A DNA stretch of 8,138 nt from Fidelibacterota bacterium (lineage in GTDB: Bacteria; Marinisomatota; SORT01). The DNA lies in the NCBI GenBank assembly GCA_022563775.1, contig JADFMS010000058.1, forward strand, positions 1 to 8,138, in the 5' to 3' direction. Below, piece by piece: positions 1 through 6,954 of the stretch. Positions within the stretch are counted from its first letter, which is position 1; each line of letters begins with the position of its first letter. A program made the position numbers and the translations under genes. The notes beneath the pieces are model-generated. The model was not told the origin of the DNA and did no database searches. It was given only the letters and a program-made list of their open reading frames with translations.

Positions 1-480
1 GATAATCCAGGCGGCGCTTCTATCACCGCGTCTATATTTTCCATAAACCTGAAGTATCAGAACCCCAACCATTGCCGGGACATAATCGTAAATCACATAC
101 TTAAACTCAAGGTGTGAAAATATCCAGACCGCAAACAGAATAAATTTCACCGCGACAACAGCAATCAACCATTTCCGTAACGGATTCTTGATGGTCGCGA
201 TTATCACCGCCGAAAGGAGGAACAAACTGGTGAATCCTATGGCATAGAGTGTAGATGCCCAGATAACAGTTTTGGTCATCTCTCCAAAATAAAGCGCGAA
301 GCCGTGCGACGTTCCCCCTATCAGTGCCGCCATGCCGGTTGCAGCGAATGATGCCCCCCAAATGAGGATGCTCCTTTGCGCAAGCCTTATCCCCTCACGA
401 GTGAGCTTGAACGCCAAATACAATGTCCACACCCCTAAGAGGTAATCGGTTATCATTGTCATGGGTTCTGATATTTGCAT
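1..480 (-). CDS. Polytopic membrane protein, C-terminus cut by window edge
   Basis: This is an open frame of 160 codons from an ATG at 480 down to base 1 with no stop, so the gene continues beyond the left edge. An in-frame TGA lies upstream at about 535-537 with no other standard start between, which fixes the ATG at 480 as the outermost start; no clear Shine-Dalgarno precedes it. About five hydrophobic segments are visible (residues roughly 9-26, 36-55, 72-95, 102-121 and 129-146), separated by short charged loops, and there is no signal peptide. Notable motifs are ITDYLLG near the N-terminus and GGTSHGF at 55-61. These remind me of an uncharacterised bacterial membrane family (DUF6962-like), but that is memory and not a verified match. 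It is divergent from the gene at 600. Function is unknown. Confidence 0.7.
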   Translation of the reverse strand, partial: MQISEPMTMITDYLLGVWTLYLAFKLTREGIRLAQRSILIWGASFAATGMAALIGGTSHGFALYFGEMTKTVIWASTLYAIGFTSLFLLSAVIIATIKNPLRKWLIAVVAVKFILFAVWIFSHLEFKYVIYDYVPAMVGVLILQVYGKYRRGDRSAAWII

Positions 481-520
481 TGCTATAAAGTTAATTGAAT
501 CGTGATTTCCGAATTTACGG

Positions 521-549
521 TTGAAATAGTCATATCAAAGCAACAATAT
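521..549 (+). promoter_or_regulatory. Weak candidate promoter for the 600-1022 gene
   Basis: TTGAAA at 521-526 is followed after 17 bases by CAATAT at 544-549, about 50 bases before the ATG at 600. It lies in the short gap between two divergent genes. The -10 match is poor and the organism's sigma-factor consensus is unknown, so this is only a suggestion. Confidence 0.2.
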
Positions 550-599
550 TAGCGCATGCTCGGCTTCGATCCATCAAAGCAAATTCTTAAATCACGCTT

Positions 600-1022
600 A
601 TGCATACAATTTACGTAATACTCCTCTGGTCATGTCTTTTACTCTTCATTCTCAGGGTACTCGGGCAAATATTTGTTGCGATCTATCAAGTCCCTTGGCT
701 CCCTCCGATGAGTGAATGGTATTCCGGTGTGATGCCGTATTATCAACTACTGCCGGCCCAATTTATAATAATAATGCTCATGACCGTGATCACCTATGAT
801 TTTACCCGCACGTCAGGTTTCTTCTTCGTAACTGAACCGGGAACTTCCACTATTCTCATTTTTCTCAGCGTCATTTATTTTTCCGCCATGGTCTTTCGCT
901 ACATAATCAAGATGACCCGTCATCCCGAACAGCGATGGTTCGGCGAAAGTATCCCTATAGTTTTTCACTCTGTTCTCGCAATATTTCTTTTTTTATGCGG
1001 CACCTACAGCCGGGTAGTCTAA
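600..1022 (+). CDS. Small four-helix membrane protein, uncharacterised
   Basis: A 140-residue hydrophobic protein with four likely membrane helices (about 3-28, 50-68, 82-104 and 117-136). The most distinctive part is the first loop, where LRVLGQ is followed by PWLPPMSEWYSG and PYYQLLPAQ (about residues 32-54), rich in Pro, Trp and Tyr. A second feature is the EQRWFGESIPIVFH stretch (110-123) before the last helix. From memory, similar small membrane proteins with a conserved PPM..WYSG loop exist in diverse bacteria without an assigned function. The ATG at 600 is the first start after an in-frame TAA at 588-590; no clear Shine-Dalgarno precedes it. The gene ends 19 bases from the stop of the convergent flavin monooxygenase, with no obvious terminator between. 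Its role is unknown; acting with the neighbouring flavoenzymes is only possible by location. Confidence 0.75.
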   Translation: MHTIYVILLWSCLLLFILRVLGQIFVAIYQVPWLPPMSEWYSGVMPYYQLLPAQFIIIMLMTVITYDFTRTSGFFFVTEPGTSTILIFLSVIYFSAMVFRYIIKMTRHPEQRWFGESIPIVFHSVLAIFLFLCGTYSRVV

Positions 1023-1041
1023 TGCCGTGAGGCAGGACAAA

Positions 1042-2163
1042 TCATGTTCCTGAAGTAGCATATCTTTCATCGATCAAACGTGCTGTCAACTGCGAATCAT
1101 GATAGATGTTGCGTAATCCCCCGATAGTGCTGTAATTATGCCCAACGAAATAAAGGTCCGGATGATCAACGCTGACTACACCATCGCGCCGCGCAAAACC
1201 CCTTTCGTCAAGCGATATAGCGCCGCCGAACATGCTCAATGCCGACCGGAAACCGGTCGCTAAGATCACCTCATCAAATTCTCCCGTATTTCCATCTTCA
1301 TAGACCACACCTCCCTCCGTAAATTCCCTGATCCCTCCTCTTTGCTTTATCCTTCCCTTTCTTATATCTTCCACAATTTTAAAGCCGATTACAGGCTGCC
1401 TGTCCAGCACGGAATAGGAAGGTTTTGGCAAAACCGGCGGACCCCTTAGAGCTCTTGTAAGCTTCTCCATAGCTTTGACCATCAGATCTCGAACACTTCG
1501 CGGAAGCTTCTGCACAAGTACCGAATGATACTGGATCGGTACGCCGAATAGTCTTAACGGCACAACATGTGCCCCCGACCGAACTGAAATAGTCACGTCT
1601 ATCCCATATCGCGCCAGCTCCACCGTTATCTCCGCCGCTGAATTGCCAATACCTATTACCAACACACTTTTACCTCTGTATCCCTCCGGCTTTCTATACG
1701 CCGCGCTGTGTATAATTCTGCCGCTGAATTTCTCCTGACCTTCCAAAACAGGCACAAATGGGTTGGTAATAATTCCCGTAGCTATAACCAGAAACCTCGC
1801 TCTCTTCTCATCTCGTGATGTATCAACTTTCCACCCGCTGTCATTATGAGTAACCTGAGTCGCCTTACACTCCGTTTCAATGTTCAACTTAAACGTTTCA
1901 GCATAGCTCGACAGATAATCTAACAGATTTTTTCTCGTTGGGAACAAAGGAGTCGATGTCGGGAAGTTCATCCCGGGCAGATGTGAAAAATGCTTCCCCG
2001 TGTGCAGCGTCAGGCTTTCATAAGTTTGCGTCCAGGCGTAACCAATCTGATTTCCCCGCTCTATTACACGGTATTCTATGCCAAGCTGTTTGAGCGCATA
2101 CGCCGTTGCCAGACCGGCGGGACCCGCGCCGATGATAAGCACATCTGTATTATTCTGGTTCAT
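1042..2163 (-). CDS. YUCCA/FMO-like flavin-containing monooxygenase
   Basis: A 373-residue NAD(P)H- and FAD-dependent oxidoreductase. The N-terminal FAD Rossmann motif is IIGAGPAGLATA (10-21). An FMO-type motif F-S-G-x3-H-x3-Y lies at 146-156, followed by the NADPH-binding GIGNSAAE (171-178). ATGF sits at 302-305 and YFVGH at 338-342. The WTQTYESLTLHTGK.F..LPG segment (44-64) with the later YPTK-like FPTRKNLLDYL resembles the plant YUCCA-type subgroup and its bacterial relatives; length also fits. Family members activate oxygen as a flavin hydroperoxide to oxygenate N, S, alpha-keto acid or ketone substrates; the substrate here cannot be read from the sequence. No signal peptide, so cytosolic. 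It is the second gene of a minus-strand unit, 43 bases after the FAD oxidase stop. Its own ribosome site is weak (AGGGTAG about 8-14 bases upstream), so it probably depends on the upstream gene's transcript. Confidence 0.9.
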   Translation of the reverse strand: MNQNNTDVLIIGAGPAGLATAYALKQLGIEYRVIERGNQIGYAWTQTYESLTLHTGKHFSHLPGMNFPTSTPLFPTRKNLLDYLSSYAETFKLNIETECKATQVTHNDSGWKVDTSRDEKRARFLVIATGIITNPFVPVLEGQEKFSGRIIHSAAYRKPEGYRGKSVLVIGIGNSAAEITVELARYGIDVTISVRSGAHVVPLRLFGVPIQYHSVLVQKLPRSVRDLMVKAMEKLTRALRGPPVLPKPSYSVLDRQPVIGFKIVEDIRKGRIKQRGGIREFTEGGVVYEDGNTGEFDEVILATGFRSALSMFGGAISLDERGFARRDGVVSVDHPDLYFVGHNYSTIGGLRNIYHDSQLTARLIDERYATSGT

Positions 2164-2206
2164 TACCTACTACCCTGACACAGTCCCTCTCTTGTCAAGC
2201 GCTTCG

Positions 2207-3691
2207 TCATAATTCGTCAGCAAACATCTCTATGTAATGACGGTACCAATCACTTTGGAACCGTTCCGTGGGGTCGTATTTCCTCTTTAGGCGAAGAAAT
2301 TCCGCGAATTGCGGATAGCAGGTTTCAACCTGCTTGCGGCTTGCCCAGCGGTGATACGTCAGGAAATAGCTGCCTCCATACTTTATTCCCCTGTCTATGA
2401 GCCGCCGAAAATCAATCGCGGCTTTCTCCTTGCCCGCTTCAGTATGGTTTACGTGCAGATTGAATATGATGCAAGCCCATGACTCTTTTGCCCATGCTAG
2501 GAAGCTTTCGTCATCTTTCTCGATCAGCCGAATCGTCCCGTAAATCAGGTTTACATTATGCTCATCAAAGTCCCTGCGAACGTCATTCGTAAAATCAACA
2601 AGCTTATTCCGGGGAACGTATATTTCTGTTATCATCTCAGAACCTTTTACCTCCCGTTCAAGCTGCCGGTCTAACAATTGATGATAATCATCGGTATAGC
2701 TGCTCATTTGATGTAAATCAGACCAATAAACCTGCCCTGATGTCGATAGATAATAGGTCGAATACTCAATAAAAGCCTGATTCCTATCGATGTGTGCCAA
2801 CTTCATAAGCCTGCTCCAATCCTCCTTTGCCAGACTCTTCTTACCATCACCTATTGGTGTTGTTTCAGCTACCGGTTTGTAACATGAAAATACACCTTTC
2901 CGAAGCAGATCCTCGCTTCCAATATCTGTTGAAAATTGAAAATCGCCGAAGAGAAATCCTTCTGCTATCCGTTTCTCAAAAGAGCGCGCCAAATCTTTTA
3001 TATCAATGACCTTAACTACTCTTTCTATCTTGACTCGCTGTGCAAGGCGAAGCTTCACTGTAGCGATTATACCGAACAAACCGTATCCTCCGATTGCCAG
3101 ATTAAATAGCTCGCGGTTTTCATCTCGGCTGCATCTGCGTGCATTTCCTTCGGCATCGATAAGAACAAACGATTCCACATCTTGTATGAACGGTTTATAG
3201 AGCAGGCCCCTGCTGTGCGCATTTGCTGCCATAGCCCCACCAATACTCAAGCGATCTGTTCCGGTTTGCTTCTGAACGATTCCCCATTGATGCGGTAGAC
3301 CTTCCTGCGCTGTCAGCAAGTATTCAACCAATTCCGGCCACTCGATCCCCGCTCCAATCTCAATTATGCCCTTCTCCGAATCGAAATCCATTACTTGATT
3401 CAGTTTCGTCATATCAATCAATACTGCGTCGGTGGCAAATTGCTGTGCCCCCATGGCATGTCGCCCTCCCGCAATGCAAATCGCTTTATCCTCACGACGG
3501 GCGATATTGATGGCATCTCGAATTGACTTTATCGAATCTACCTTCAATATACGGTTTACGGTTGTAGCGTTCAGCTGTGAATGTACATCATTGACCCTGA
3601 TTCCTATTGGTAGCGGCTTCTTCTGAGTGCAGCCATACGGCCATGCTACTAAAACACCGCCTAATACTAAAAACTTTCTGCGACTTATCAT
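2207..3691 (-). CDS. Exported FAD-binding (PCMH/VAO-type) oxidase
   Basis: A 494-residue FAD-linked oxidase of the vanillyl-alcohol-oxidase superfamily. The N-terminus MISRRKFLVLGGVLVA has the twin-arginine pattern SRRKFL and a hydrophobic stretch, then YGC at 19-21, a poor lipobox. Tat export of the folded flavoprotein is likely, with lipid attachment possible. The FAD domain shows IAGGRHAMGAQQ (73-84), where His78 is in the position that is covalently linked to FAD in many relatives. Then come IEIGAGIEWPELVEYL (110-125), SIGGAMAANAHSRG (149-162) and GGYGLFGIIATVKLRL (201-216), all typical of PCMH-type FAD domains. The C-terminal YDPTERFQSDWYRHY is the usual tail of sugar- or alcohol-oxidising members. 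The substrate is unknown. The gene leads the minus-strand unit, with a strong Shine-Dalgarno 8 bases before its ATG and the monooxygenase following it. Confidence 0.9.
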   Translation of the reverse strand: MISRRKFLVLGGVLVAWPYGCTQKKPLPIGIRVNDVHSQLNATTVNRILKVDSIKSIRDAINIARREDKAICIAGGRHAMGAQQFATDAVLIDMTKLNQVMDFDSEKGIIEIGAGIEWPELVEYLLTAQEGLPHQWGIVQKQTGTDRLSIGGAMAANAHSRGLLYKPFIQDVESFVLIDAEGNARRCSRDENRELFNLAIGGYGLFGIIATVKLRLAQRVKIERVVKVIDIKDLARSFEKRIAEGFLFGDFQFSTDIGSEDLLRKGVFSCYKPVAETTPIGDGKKSLAKEDWSRLMKLAHIDRNQAFIEYSTYYLSTSGQVYWSDLHQMSSYTDDYHQLLDRQLEREVKGSEMITEIYVPRNKLVDFTNDVRRDFDEHNVNLIYGTIRLIEKDDESFLAWAKESWACIIFNLHVNHTEAGKEKAAIDFRRLIDRGIKYGGSYFLTYHRWASRKQVETCYPQFAEFLRLKRKYDPTERFQSDWYRHYIEMFADEL

Positions 3692-3699
3692 GGTTGATA

Positions 3700-3705
3700 C
3701 TCCTT
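3700..3705 (-). promoter_or_regulatory. Shine-Dalgarno of the FAD oxidase
   Basis: On the minus strand AAGGAG lies 8 bases before the ATG at 3691. It is a near-ideal ribosome site and confirms that start, which also gives a proper twin-arginine signal peptide. Confidence 0.8.
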
Positions 3706-3757
3706 AACTCGATGATGGCCCATCTTTCACCTCAAGCCCGTTGCAAATGTCTGGTTG

Positions 3758-3786
3758 ATTATATGCCATTGCTGTTCTACTTTGTA
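3758..3786 (-). promoter_or_regulatory. Candidate promoter of the flavoenzyme unit
   Basis: On the minus strand a perfect TATAAT (3763-3758) is preceded after 17 bases by TACAAA (3786-3781), a poor -35. It would start transcription near 3750 and give a leader of about 60 bases before the FAD oxidase ATG. It lies in the 120-base gap after the lipoprotein gene. The -10 box is good but the pair as a whole is only moderate. Confidence 0.35.
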
Positions 3787-3811
3787 TGCGTCCCTTCCTA
3801 CCTCACAAAGT

Positions 3812-4195
3812 CTAAGTGATGTCATTGATCTTATTTATCCTAAGATTCAGACTTCTCAAGTTCGTAAGACCTGAAAGCGGAGAGATGTCATCGATTGAAT
3901 TAGCCGCTAAATTTAGTAGTGTCAAACTATCACAAAGTTCAATTCCGGATATATTTGTTATTTCTCTCTGAAAGCCATCCAATACAAAGATATTCAGCAT
4001 ATCTTCGACAGTGATCTCTCCCGACGGTATATCCAACGCCTCACTTATTAATGCTTCAAAGTTCGGATCCTCGAAAACAGGATTGAAATTTGGTGATGTT
4101 GGATCCTCGCACGAAGAGGTTAAGCCGATAGTCATCAGCAAACACAGAATGACAGCTGCGACCTTCTTCATGCGTATATCCACGCTCATCTGCAC
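3812..4195 (-). CDS. Short Leu-rich-repeat lipoprotein, probably truncated
   Basis: The outer frame is 127 codons. The GTG at 4195 is only the outer bound: ATG at 4189 follows GAGAG by five bases, and ATG at 4171 gives the most normal lipoprotein signal, MKKVAAVILCLLMTIGLTSSC, with lipidated Cys29 in the outer numbering (the box LTSSC is imperfect). The mature part starts EDPTSPNFNPVFEDPNFEALI, a leader often seen before internalin-like repeats ('F.D.NFE..I..AL..P.G.IT..D'). From about residue 83 there are Leu-rich repeats of about 22 residues: NISGIELCDSLTLLNLAANS, then IDDISPLSGLTNLRSLNL, then RINKINDIT and a TAG stop. A repeat domain this short and stopping at the start of a repeat is unusual, so a longer ancestor was probably cut. 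It is likely anchored to the outside of a membrane and may bind protein or glycan, but no partner is indicated. Confidence 0.7.
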   Translation of the reverse strand: MQMSVDIRMKKVAAVILCLLMTIGLTSSCEDPTSPNFNPVFEDPNFEALISEALDIPSGEITVEDMLNIFVLDGFQREITNISGIELCDSLTLLNLAANSIDDISPLSGLTNLRSLNLRINKINDIT

Positions 4196-4327
4196 TCTCT
4201 ATTAAGTTATTTTACAGGTATAATTATAATGTAGATCATCATTACGCCCCGGATAGACCGTGATAAAATATAAAGATGCACTACCCAATTTATCAAGCCT
4301 TTGTGTGCTGTTTTGCTGATCTGATGC

Positions 4328-4400
4328 GGCACCTGCGGAATCAGTGACCAAATAGAGAACATATTCTGTGTCCCAATTTGCCCCGGTTTGTCCCGTAATG
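4328..4400 (+). repeat. Solo copy of the IS left-end sequence
   Basis: This stretch matches 7263-7325 in the same direction. An exact 19-base block (ATCAGTGACCAAATAGAGA at 4340-4358 and 7276-7294) is followed, after a variable middle with a 9-10 base length difference, by an 18-base block (4383-4400 against 7308-7325, 17 of 18 identical). The second copy sits at the left boundary of the decayed IS3-type element, so this copy is best read as a left-end relic of a related insertion. No transposase sequence adjoins it. Confidence 0.6.
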
Positions 4401-4473
4401 TCAACTCAGCGAATGTACTATTGATAACACTGAACCGAAATTTGGGGATAAGATCACGTCTCTCCTTAAAGAT

Positions 4474-4500
4474 CCTTTGAGGAAATAAACTTGTCAAAGG
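4474..4500. repeat. Small inverted repeat CCTTTGA / TCAAAGG
   Basis: The arms at 4474-4480 and 4494-4500 are perfect complements with a 13-base loop. There is no clean T-run on either side, so it is not a convincing terminator. It may mark the edge of the remnant DNA or be chance. Confidence 0.3.
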
Positions 4501-4587
4501 AATTTAATATTATTATCTTGATTTAGCTTTATATTAATATCCATTATTTGATATTTTAATACGGGCGCTTAAACATAAAGGAGAGCA

Positions 4588-4611
4588 GTGACTGAAAGGA
4601 GCATCCGATAA
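4588..4611 (+). CDS. Seven-codon leader mini-ORF (possible)
   Basis: GTG at 4588 opens a frame MTERSIR ending at TAA 4609-4611. It has its own Shine-Dalgarno, AAAGGAG at 4577-4583, four bases before the GTG. Its stop overlaps the in-frame ATA at 4608-4610 of the next gene (ATAA), a layout like the ATGA overlaps used for translational coupling. The mini-ORF contains the second Shine-Dalgarno (AAGGAG 4596-4601). It may be a true coupling leader, or the relic of a start region changed by a one-base shift. Confidence 0.35.
   Translation: MTERSIR
4596..4601 (+). promoter_or_regulatory. Shine-Dalgarno pointing to an ATA start at 4608
   Basis: AAGGAG lies six bases before an in-frame ATA (4608-4610). 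The ATG at 4644 has no purine-rich site in the 20 bases before it (only TTCCACATCCCGGTA). The site therefore argues for initiation at 4608. Confidence 0.6.
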
Positions 4612-6413
4612 ACAAATCAACGCATAAATTCCACATCCCGGTAATGGGTACCGGATTTACTATAGATACACCTATAAGGATCGCCAAGCTCGGCATCTCA
4701 TCCGTTATTTCTATTATTGACGATATGCTCATTGAACAAATGAGAAAATTCCATGCAGAACGTGTCGGAGAATCTTATGAGGAGATTCCCCGCAAGAGCA
4801 AAGACTCACGCTTGCGTAGAATAAGGAAATATCTGAACCTTGTTGACCGTATTGTTAAAAAAGAGATGGACTCTCTCCGCAAATCTCCTTTTGAACCGGG
4901 CAGCGATATTACGCGCTATTTCGGAATGCTCCCGGACTCACCACTGAAGGACGAATATCTCAGGATGCTTGATGAAGAAGACCCGAAAATCAGAGAGCAG
5001 ATGCAGGATGAACTTCGCGAGAAGGCTGTTCCGGGAAGCATCGACGTCAATATAATGACCAAAATTGACAGAAACGGAGCCAAGGGAAACGAAGATCTTC
5101 CTATCGGGCAAAGCGATGCGCTTCTTGCTCTTAGGGCTTTTGCCGAGAGCACATTGAACTCTTCCGTAATCTTTTCTGCGGGTCTTAACCTGAGATTGTA
5201 CGCATACATAGCCAATTTCGCTGACTTCTTTCCGAACAAACTCGGAGAGATAAAAAAGCGCATAATATTAAAAGTAAGTGATTTCAGATCCGGCGCCATA
5301 CAAGGAAAATACCTTGCCAAAAAGGGACTTTGGGTCTCCGAATTCAGAATCGAATCCGGACTCAATTGCGGCGGACACGCATTCGCCACAAAAGGCAATC
5401 TGATGGGTCCCATATTAGAAGAGTTTAGAGAACAGAGAGACGCTCTTAAGGAAAAGTTATTTGATATTTACACCAAAGCGCTTAACAAAATCGGTAAAAT
5501 TGTGCCGTCCTCACCTCCGGAGGTCAGTCTGACCGTTCAGGGCGGAATCGGTACGAATGAAGAGAGGAATTTTCTACATAAACGTTACAAGGTTGACGCG
5601 ACAGGCTGGGCAACGCCTTTCCTTCTCGTTTCAGAAGTAACCAACTTAGATGAGGACCACAGAGATCGGCTCGCAAAGGCTGGAAAAGATGATGTTCATT
5701 TAAGCGATGCATCACCTTTGGGTCTGCCGTTCTGGGTGCTGAAAAATTCGGCAGCCGTGGAAGAAGTAAATAGACTCGTTTCAATCGGCAAGCCCGGAAG
5801 CGCCTGTCCGAAAGGCTTTCTTATTTCCAACTCAGAATTCACCGATCATCATATTTGTGCTTCTTCGAGAAATTTTATGAAAAGAAAACTTCCAACTCTT
5901 GGGTCGAATGGATATGCCGAAAACGTAGTTGCAGCACAACGAGAACATGTTCTTGCGAAAGCATGTCTCTGCCGTGACTTAGCGGTACCCGCTACCCAAA
6001 AACTAAATGTCAAAAGAGATGGAAGGACACTTATCTGCTGCGGACCCGGAATTATCAGCTTCTCTAAAAAGACAACGCTTGAAGAAATGGTTGATCACAT
6101 TTACGGCAGAATATCGCTTCTCACAGACTCCAACAGACCACATATGTTCATCAAAGAACTCAAACTCTATGTCGAATACATTAGAAAAGAAGTCGAGCAA
6201 TATAAGCTAGAACTCTCAAACAGAACGCCGAAATATTTCCGCGAATTCAAGAAAAACATAAAAGATGGGATTGAGTATTACATTACCCTCGTGGAAGATT
6301 TTATAGACGAACAACGGGAACAATTCCTAACAGAACTCGACTCCCTCAGCAAGGAACTCGACACCATTCTGACTGATAAATTACTTGAACTTCAACCTGC
6401 CCCCGCAATATAA
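4608..6413 (+). CDS. Uncharacterised protein, nitronate-monooxygenase-like TIM barrel with Cys-rich part
   Basis: The first ATG is 4644 (589 residues). I extend to ATA 4608 because of the ribosome site and because the added INKSTHKFHIPV reads smoothly into VMGTGFTIDTPIRIAKLGISSVIS, which resembles the first beta strand of FMN TIM barrels. Numbering below is from 4644. Motifs: GLNCGGHAF (239-247), similar to the G.EAGGH motif of nitronate monooxygenases; VQGGIGTNEERNFL (298-311) and VDATGWATPFLLVSE (317-331), like their GGI and G..F...E elements; LSDASPLGLPF (353-363). Seven cysteines (242, 388, 405, 441, 443, 465, 466) include four between 388 and 443 that could bind metal or Fe-S. An insert of charged helix occupies about 31-130 and a coiled-coil-like tail about 500-585. 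It has no signal peptide. I recall similar unnamed proteins in Bacteroidetes-type genomes. FMN oxidoreductase is an inference; the reaction is unknown. Confidence 0.8.
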   Translation: MNKSTHKFHIPVMGTGFTIDTPIRIAKLGISSVISIIDDMLIEQMRKFHAERVGESYEEIPRKSKDSRLRRIRKYLNLVDRIVKKEMDSLRKSPFEPGSDITRYFGMLPDSPLKDEYLRMLDEEDPKIREQMQDELREKAVPGSIDVNIMTKIDRNGAKGNEDLPIGQSDALLALRAFAESTLNSSVIFSAGLNLRLYAYIANFADFFPNKLGEIKKRIILKVSDFRSGAIQGKYLAKKGLWVSEFRIESGLNCGGHAFATKGNLMGPILEEFREQRDALKEKLFDIYTKALNKIGKIVPSSPPEVSLTVQGGIGTNEERNFLHKRYKVDATGWATPFLLVSEVTNLDEDHRDRLAKAGKDDVHLSDASPLGLPFWVLKNSAAVEEVNRLVSIGKPGSACPKGFLISNSEFTDHHICASSRNFMKRKLPTLGSNGYAENVVAAQREHVLAKACLCRDLAVPATQKLNVKRDGRTLICCGPGIISFSKKTTLEEMVDHIYGRISLLTDSNRPHMFIKELKLYVEYIRKEVEQYKLELSNRTPKYFREFKKNIKDGIEYYITLVEDFIDEQREQFLTELDSLSKELDTILTDKLLELQPAPAI

Positions 6414-6494
6414 GCCTAGCTTCTATTAATATTTATTACCCCTAAGTTTTGCCCGATTCTCATAATGGTTCGTTTATCGCACAATTCGCCCCGT

Positions 6495-6539
6495 GCCTCA
6501 AAAGCTAATTAACATAAGCTTTCGATTTCATCATTCTTT
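6495..6539. repeat. 45-base hairpin repeat, copy 1
   Basis: It matches 7084-7128 at 41 of 45 positions in the same direction. It contains arms TCAAAAGCT (6498-6506) and AGCTTTCGA (6517-6525), complementary at 8 of 9 positions, around a 10-base loop AATTAACATA. It lies just past the stop of the VOC gene (which reads leftwards) and after the end of the large gene, so it might also end transcripts, although the following bases are only partly T-rich. Confidence 0.7.
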
Positions 6540-6578
6540 TGCTATTCCCGCACCTCAAATCTCTTATATTTTACTTTA

Positions 6579-6947
6579 TCATTTGCGAGAATGGAGAGCA
6601 ATCCTATTACCTTCAGTATCCATAAATAATGCCATATAGCCGAATTCTTCATTAATTTGTCTCTTTTCCATAATTACCTTGCCCCCTTCTCCTTCGACCT
6701 TGGAGAGCATCTTGTTCAGGTCATCTCTGCCATTTAGGTATATTAAGACACCTTGATCTCTTGGTTCATAACTTTCGTTGCTTATAATTGCGCCTGATAC
6801 ATTTTTACCGTCGCTTGGCAGTAATCCCATTGTGAAATTCGGTAATTCCAGTACCTTAATTTCGACGCTTAAAATAGTACTATAAAATTTCTTAGCTCTG
6901 TTAAAATCTTTTGCTGGAATTTCGAACCAATTAATCATATTCTCCAT
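6579..6947 (-). CDS. VOC/glyoxalase-fold protein
   Basis: A 122-residue single-module protein of the vicinal-oxygen-chelate fold. The first strand and helix read NWFEIPAKDFNRAKKFY (6-22), and the closing strand is GYMALFMDTEGNRIALHS (103-120); both are hallmarks of the family, and the length is normal. Members use a metal held by His/Glu residues for isomerase, ring-cleaving dioxygenase or antibiotic-resistance chemistry. Here Glu9 and the C-terminal region could supply ligands, but the pattern is not diagnostic and several family members of this type have no known reaction. The ATG at 6947 follows GAGGAG by nine bases, so the start is firm. The protein is cytosolic. It stands alone, flanked on both sides by copies of a 45-base hairpin repeat, and is antisense to its larger neighbour. 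A promoter-like TTGAAT-17-TATTAG lies upstream around 6999-7027 but is weak. Confidence 0.85.
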   Translation of the reverse strand: MENMINWFEIPAKDFNRAKKFYSTILSVEIKVLELPNFTMGLLPSDGKNVSGAIISNESYEPRDQGVLIYLNGRDDLNKMLSKVEGEGGKVIMEKRQINEEFGYMALFMDTEGNRIALHSRK

Positions 6948-6954
6948 TATTAAT

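Larger units (their letters stand above)
4196..4576. other. Gene-poor spacer holding IS-end remnant, AT-rich right half
   Basis: About 380 bases with no convincing gene. A 96-codon frame on the minus strand crosses it (4497-4207) but reads straight through the IS-end repeat and has no family features. The spacer contains the repeat at 4328-4400, a seven-base inverted repeat at 4474-4500, and a very AT-rich stretch (about 4501-4560) that probably carries the promoter of the gene starting near 4608. On the minus strand TATAAT at 4228-4223 might serve the lipoprotein gene, but no -35 box fits. Confidence 0.55.

Noticed and set aside
107..361. 84-codon frame on the minus strand
   Set aside because: It is out of frame with the clean 160-codon membrane protein on the same strand, whose helices and loops are far more protein-like.
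1990..2178. 62-codon plus-strand frame inside the monooxygenase
   Set aside because: It is antisense to the conserved FAD-binding N-terminus; no independent support.
4207..4497. 96-codon open frame on the minus strand
   Set aside because: It reads through the IS-end repeat and the inverted repeat, has no recognisable domain and no good ribosome site; best seen as remnant DNA.
4474..4500. The inverted repeat as a rho-independent terminator
   Set aside because: The stem is seven AT-containing pairs with a 13-base loop and neither side is followed by a run of T in the matching strand.
4916..5413. 165-codon open frame antisense to the large gene
   Set aside because: It lies wholly inside the well-supported TIM-barrel-like gene and its low-complexity Ser-rich sequence is what antisense of that gene gives.
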